Part shown: positions 60,480-64,000 of the stretch, piece by piece
How the letters are laid out: each line of letters opens with the position of its first letter
Numbering within the stretch: position 1 is the first letter of the stretch
From: Priestia megaterium NBRC 15308 = ATCC 14581
GTDB lineage: Bacteria > Bacillota > Bacilli > Bacillales > Bacillaceae_H
Assembly: GCF_000832985.1 (NCBI RefSeq)
Contig: NZ_CP009921.1
Location: forward strand, 62,001 to 126,000
DNA: 64,000 bases
Direction of reading: 5' to 3'
Notes under the pieces: generated by a model
The model's input: the letters and a program-made list of their open reading frames with translations, nothing else
The model's database searches: none
What the model was told of the DNA's origin: nothing
Translations under genes and position numbers: made by a program

Positions 60480-60890
60480 TCAATCATTATTTATTATCGA
60501 ATTTAGGTGATTGGATAAATGTCTTTTCTGATTAGGGTTTAATTTATTCAGTGTTCTTAAGAGCGACATATCGTTTATAACAAGAGTTTCTGTTACCTCA
60601 ATATCTTCAGAAGATAACCTATCTAATATAAGTGCGATGCGTTCATTATGAATCTGAGGAACATTTAAATTTTCACTTTTTTCTGGAGGTAATATGTCGT
60701 ATAAGGTGATTTGAAGAGCTTCACACACATTTATCATGGTATCAAATGTACCAAATCTTTCCCCACGTTCTATGGTACTAATAGTACTCTGAGATGTATT
60801 TGATAATTTTCCTAATTCAATGGTGGTCATACCAAGGCTCTTACGATGTTCCTTAATTTTTGTGCCGATGTACTTTTTAAGTTCATTCAT
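60480..60890 (-). CDS. XRE-family regulator (136 aa)
   Basis: N-terminal helix-turn-helix (KEHRKSLGMTTIELGKLSNTSQSTISTIERGERFGTFDTMINVCEALQITLYDILPP), then ~70 residues of helical dimerisation region. Divergent from a second, smaller XRE gene. An inverted repeat TTACC / GGTAA between them may be the shared operator. Confidence 0.85.
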   Translation of the reverse strand: MNELKKYIGTKIKEHRKSLGMTTIELGKLSNTSQSTISTIERGERFGTFDTMINVCEALQITLYDILPPEKSENLNVPQIHNERIALILDRLSSEDIEVTETLVINDMSLLRTLNKLNPNQKRHLSNHLNSIINND

Positions 60891-61044
60891 AATTATCTAT
60901 CTACTTTCTTTAAAGTTATTTCATTAATTTTATCAAAATTTATTTATGTTGTGAAATTTATCTAATAGAAATTACCTTTTTTCGGTAAAATCTGTTTAAA
61001 AATTATCTTATATCGAATATAATGTGTTCAAGGAGGTGTTAGAA

Positions 61045-61251
61045 ATAAATTCCATACGTGAGAAAAGGTTGAAAAATAAGTGGAGTCAGTGCTATTTAGC
61101 ACAAATATCAGGAGTCCCACAATCGACTATATCTCAAATTGAAAGTGGGCTTCGACCATATCCAAGGTTTGAAAGTATGAAGAAACTAGCTGAAGCTTTG
61201 GAGATCCAGTTAGAAGATATTCTTTTACCTAGTCGTAAGCAGATAAAATGA
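61045..61251 (+). CDS. XRE-family regulator (about 68 aa), unusual start
   Basis: Helix-turn-helix NSIREKRLKNKWSQCYLAQISGVPQSTISQIESGLRPYPRFESMKKLAEALEIQLEDILLP. The strong RBS AAGGAGGTG lies within the frame and points to ATA at 61045, giving the natural family N-terminus NSIREKR. The only in-frame standard starts, GTG at 61024 and 61036, have no RBS or overlap it. The gene may use a rare AUA start and be weakly translated. Confidence 0.75.
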   Translation: MNSIREKRLKNKWSQCYLAQISGVPQSTISQIESGLRPYPRFESMKKLAEALEIQLEDILLPSRKQIK

Positions 61252-61292
61252 CATGTGGAATTTTAATTAATAGTTAAAGAGGGGCGATGAAC

Positions 61293-61541
61293 ATGGAAGC
61301 ACAAAAGCGACTAGCATTCTATGACATATCAGATGTACGCGCGAAGAGTGCCAAAACCTTTGACGGAAGAACATACAGCTTAAAAGGTGGTATAGCTGTT
61401 GACAATGGAACGGGCGACATAAAGCGTGTAGCTGATATTTATTATGACGTACGCTCAGTGATGGATCAGTCTCATACCATCGTCGCCAAGCGAAGAAAAA
61501 GGGAAGAAGAATTAACAGAAGTGATTCAAAAAAGTTCATAA
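61293..61541 (+). CDS. Small hypothetical protein (82 aa)
   Basis: ATG 8 nt behind GAGGGG. Sequence begins MEAQKRLAFYDISDVRAKSAK, middle TYSLKGGIAVDNGTGDIKRVADIYYDVRSV, basic tail AKRRKREEEL. Soluble, beta-rich in the middle, no known motif. It directly precedes the structured region at 61545. Function unknown. Confidence 0.55.
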   Translation: MEAQKRLAFYDISDVRAKSAKTFDGRTYSLKGGIAVDNGTGDIKRVADIYYDVRSVMDQSHTIVAKRRKREEELTEVIQKSS

Positions 61542-61544
61542 TTC

Positions 61545-61960
61545 TTAAGCCAAACAGACAAGCGATTTTGAAACGTGCTGAGAGCACGAGTAATGGAACC
61601 TAGACAACTTCATATTGCGTGCCTCCCCTAAACGGATCACAAGGGGATCAAGGTATACGGTTAAAAATAAAGGTTCGATGAGTGCGTCCTAAAACTCATT
61701 GGTGATCTAGCAACAAAACAGTGACGGTGTATCCACGATCTGTGAAGAGTGATGACGTGAGGGTAATTCCGACGAAGCGACAACACTCCAAGCAGTAGAT
61801 ACACGAGGTTCTTCGTACATGCCGAAAACGTTGTGCATTATTGGGCTTAGTGAAAACTATGCATGCCAATATAGGGTTTGCCCTTCCAGCCAGAAACGGG
61901 TATATATTTCCTTTTAGTACTTGAAAAGACAGAGTAGATGCTGATATGTATGATAAACTA
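61545..61960 (+). ncRNA. Candidate large structured RNA
   Basis: About 400 nt without an ORF, GC-richer than its surroundings. Stems I can pair: CGTGCT / AGCACG closing a GAG loop, TCCCCT / AGGGGA, ATGAGT / ACTCAT, GTGTATC / GATACAC enclosing GAGTG / CACTC, and TATTGG / CCAATA. Nested long-range pairing plus GAAA-type loops is typical of a complex RNA. Family not recognised. Confidence 0.5.
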
Positions 61961-62163
61961 TGAATACCTCTCGGTAGGTTTCAGAATCGCTTGTTATGTC
62001 TGAATATTAAGAATAAAGACCTGCGGTAGTATGTCAACTGAAAAATGAAAGAACGTAAAGTTATCAAAGGGCAATTTACTTAAAAAAAGCATCACGAAAC
62101 TAGACCAGTAACGAATGTTATTTACTGGAAATTATTTGAAAGGTAGCGATGACAAGTTTTATG

Positions 62164-63393
62164 TCATATTTTCACGCCCCTTTCTGGCGTAAAGAGTTGG
62201 TGACTGCGTAGTAGCGCATCCACCAATCGCACGAGTTTTCTTGCGGTTAGAACGAGTGCACGTTTGTGTTGATGTTTTGGTACTTCACTGTACTTTTTCA
62301 CGTAGTAATCCCGGTAATCTGGAACTTGCTTTCGTACGGAGTTGGCGGCTTCAACTAAGTAATATCGCAAGTAGTGGTTACCGTTACGTGATAGGGACGT
62401 GTCTTCGGCAGTAAAGCGCCCAGACTGATGCTTTCGCCAGTATAGACCTGCGTATTTTGCTACTTTAGCTTCATCATCAAACCGGTCTATTTGGCCAATT
62501 TCAGCTATGATACCCGCAGCGAATACGGGACCAATGCCAGGGATGGATTCAAGCGTGTGTGTCAATCCAGCCATCAGTTTTTTGATCGCTTTGTCAATTT
62601 CTTTTATCTGCTTTTGGAAGGTGCGAATGACCTCGATCGAGGTCCCAAGTATCACATCCATGGAATCTTCCACTACCTTGTCCAAGCGATACGAAGATCG
62701 CACGGCTTTCTGAATGGAGGTTGCCACACATTTCGGGTCACCAAATCGGTTTTTCCCTTTCTCTTGAAGGAATGCTGCTAGTTCCTCCAGTGGTAGGTGG
62801 GCTAGTTCTTCCAAGCTGTATTTCTCTAAGAAAAGCTCCATCATTGCGTTACCGAAGACCGAGGAGTCTACTTCTTGAGAGAAAGTATTACACTTATAGC
62901 TTAGGTGTTGAAGAAAATGCTGCTTTTCTTTTGTCATCATACGAATGAGTTGGTAACGGGACCGAGTCAGTTGTTGTAAGGCCACGTATTGGCTTTCTTT
63001 GACCACTGACATCTGGTTACGTCCAAAACGTAAGTAATCCGCAATGATAAAGGCATCGATTTCATCTGTTTTGTTCATGTCCGAATAGCTTTTCTTAAAA
63101 TTAGCTATTTGTTTAGGGTTCATGACAAACACCTTGGCACCGAAGACTTTTAAGTCTTCATCATGATGGAGAAACATCGACGGGTGAAAACTATAGACCG
63201 ATGTAGATTCTAAGCCAATCTTTAAGACGTCAACTTCTTGATCGCCTATGCAGTCCAATAAAAGCTCTTTAAGCAACGTCGCGCCTGGTAAGTCATTGGT
63301 GACGGTAAAGGCATTCAGCTTTTCTCCTTCACCATTTAAAATGCATACTTTCATATCAAACGAACTTACATCTAAACCAACAAATAATCTCAC
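62164..63393 (-). CDS. IS110-family transposase, copy 2
   Basis: 409 residues from the GTG at 63393 behind AAAGGAGGT, identical in sequence to copy 1, with the same DEDD residues and C-terminal serine region. Because both copies look intact, either could mobilise both elements. Confidence 0.93.
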   Translation of the reverse strand: MRLFVGLDVSSFDMKVCILNGEGEKLNAFTVTNDLPGATLLKELLLDCIGDQEVDVLKIGLESTSVYSFHPSMFLHHDEDLKVFGAKVFVMNPKQIANFKKSYSDMNKTDEIDAFIIADYLRFGRNQMSVVKESQYVALQQLTRSRYQLIRMMTKEKQHFLQHLSYKCNTFSQEVDSSVFGNAMMELFLEKYSLEELAHLPLEELAAFLQEKGKNRFGDPKCVATSIQKAVRSSYRLDKVVEDSMDVILGTSIEVIRTFQKQIKEIDKAIKKLMAGLTHTLESIPGIGPVFAAGIIAEIGQIDRFDDEAKVAKYAGLYWRKHQSGRFTAEDTSLSRNGNHYLRYYLVEAANSVRKQVPDYRDYYVKKYSEVPKHQHKRALVLTARKLVRLVDALLRSHQLFTPERGVKI

Positions 63394-63394
63394 G

Positions 63395-63617
63395 GGAGAG
63401 ACCTCCTTTCGATTTAGAATCACTTGGCATTTCCTTGGACGTCTCGAGATATCTCTAGTGTGTACGCCGACCAACAACCTCGTGTATCAGAGCTTCCCCT
63501 GCATTCGAAAGCCGCCATAGAGCTACTACCCTCTAGGTTCGAATGACAGGCTGCTCAGCCTGCGAGTAGGGAGTCCCGCGCGTTCACTGAGAAACAGTCT
63601 TACATTGTGGTTAATCC
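63395..63617 (-). ncRNA. Probable IS110 bridge RNA region, copy 2
   Basis: Same structured left non-coding region as in copy 1, upstream of the transposase on the minus strand. Confidence 0.5.
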
Positions 63618-63721
63618 ACAGGAGAAAGAAGAATTGTCCCAAATGATCCTATGATCATTATCTAGAAATATCTTGAGACATCCAAGTAATATGTTATTTA
63701 GTTTATTAATTAATATGGAAA

Positions 63722-63768
63722 CAGATCTTAGCTCCTAAATAGGGCTTAAATATAATATACGAGGAGAA
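63722..63768 (+). promoter_or_regulatory. Outward promoter and RBS at the IS110 end
   Basis: Within the shared end lie TTAGCT, a 17-bp spacer and TATAAT, then GAGGAG. They point out of the element and place the RBS 5-8 nt before the ATG codons of the downstream gene. In copy 1 the same sequence precedes the 160-aa gene. Confidence 0.5.
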
Positions 63769-63771
63769 TGA

Positions 63772-64000
63772 ATGATGAATCGTAAACAAAAAATTGTGGC
63801 AGCAGCCGCAGGGATTATCGTTGCATTAGGAATAGGCACGGCAGCTATCTCTTCTCAGAATTCAAGTCCAGTACAAGGAAATGGTCAACTAGAAGCATTA
63901 AGTCCTCTTGAAATGAAAAAGTTTATGAAAGAAGATGGTACAGGATTTGTCATGTGTTCGTTTGACGAAGAAAAACGTGTAGTCTATATGAATGATGTCA
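63772..64000 (+). CDS. Exported or membrane-anchored hypothetical protein (partial)
   Basis: Tandem ATG codons behind GAGGAG; the frame stays open to the window end. N-terminal signal anchor (NRKQKIVAAAAGIIVALGIGTAAISS), followed by a soluble part (LSPLEMKKFMKEDGTGFVMCSFDEEKRVVY). The TGFVMCSFD stretch is slightly thioredoxin-like. At least 76 residues. Expression probably depends on the IS110 end. Confidence 0.6.
   Translation, partial: MMNRKQKIVAAAAGIIVALGIGTAAISSQNSSPVQGNGQLEALSPLEMKKFMKEDGTGFVMCSFDEEKRVVYMNDV

Larger units (their letters stand above)
62014..63768 (-). mobile_element. IS110-family insertion sequence, copy 2 (1755 bp)
   Basis: The inverted counterpart of copy 1, with the same ends (TAAAGACCTGCGG at the left, ATACGAGGAGAA at the right). 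The flanks differ from those of copy 1. A probable bridge RNA region lies at about 63394-63617 on the minus strand. Confidence 0.87.

Noticed and set aside
62491-62948. Open frames opposite the IS110 transposase
   Set aside because: They occur identically in both copies because they are antisense shadows of the transposase gene.
1-64000. CRISPR array, tRNA or rRNA genes
   Set aside because: No regularly spaced repeats and no tRNA or rRNA-like sequences were seen.

Overview
The window looks like part of a large plasmid from an endospore-forming Bacillaceae host, most likely Priestia (Bacillus) megaterium or a close relative. The reasons are an alpha/beta-type small acid-soluble spore protein gene, a low-GC base composition, strong Shine-Dalgarno sites, a FapR operator, LexA/DinR boxes, and a plasmid core of putative replication initiator, ParB-like protein, MerR/DUF3967 protein, FtsK-like ATPase and replication-relaxation protein. 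No rRNA or tRNA genes are visible. The species is inferred.

Layout. (1) 0-3.3 kb: a secreted phytase-like esterase, an HU protein, a small zinc-ribbon protein and AT-rich DNA with a repeated ~70-bp element. (2) 3.3-33.1 kb: an array of accessory modules separated by nine 28-bp sites that look like the Bacillus XerC/XerD (RipX/CodV) dif site, plus an eroded site at the right end. All sites point the same way. The modules carry PadR/DUF2812; an unknown 160-aa protein (with an IS110 insertion beside it); a DUF2711 protein; an SMI1/KNR4 protein; a LysE exporter; a 16-kb block with a two-peptide class II lantibiotic cluster, its immunity ABC transporter and regulators; a methyltransferase; a dihydrofolate reductase; and a CoaB-like ligase with a FapR-controlled fabH-plsC-fabZ operon. 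A group II intron splits the first site exactly in its left arm. (3) 33.4-48 kb: a defence and DNA-repair island. It holds an Mrr-type nuclease, a four-gene operon of unknown protein + OLD-family nuclease + UvrD helicase + Shedu-type (DUF4263) nuclease, a DnaQ-like exonuclease, a RES-domain protein, an SOS-type UvrX polymerase with YolD, and a large SF1 helicase. (4) 48.3-57 kb: plasmid backbone, with a probable counter-transcribed RNA opposite the leader of the putative rep gene and a repeat-rich partition/operator region. (5) 57.3-61.5 kb: an alpha/beta hydrolase, histidine kinase and response regulator operon, then two divergent XRE regulators. (6) 61.5-64 kb: a candidate structured RNA, a second identical IS110 copy in inverted orientation, and the start of an exported protein.

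How it fits together. The strongest new signal is the module array: a Gram-positive counterpart of the pdif modules known from Acinetobacter plasmids, or functionally of an integron cassette array, apparently dependent on host Xer recombinases because no integrase is encoded here. The second is the OLD-UvrD-Shedu operon, which combines the gene pair of Gabija with a Shedu-type nuclease and an unknown first gene. All functions are read from protein motifs and DNA patterns; no database search was possible.
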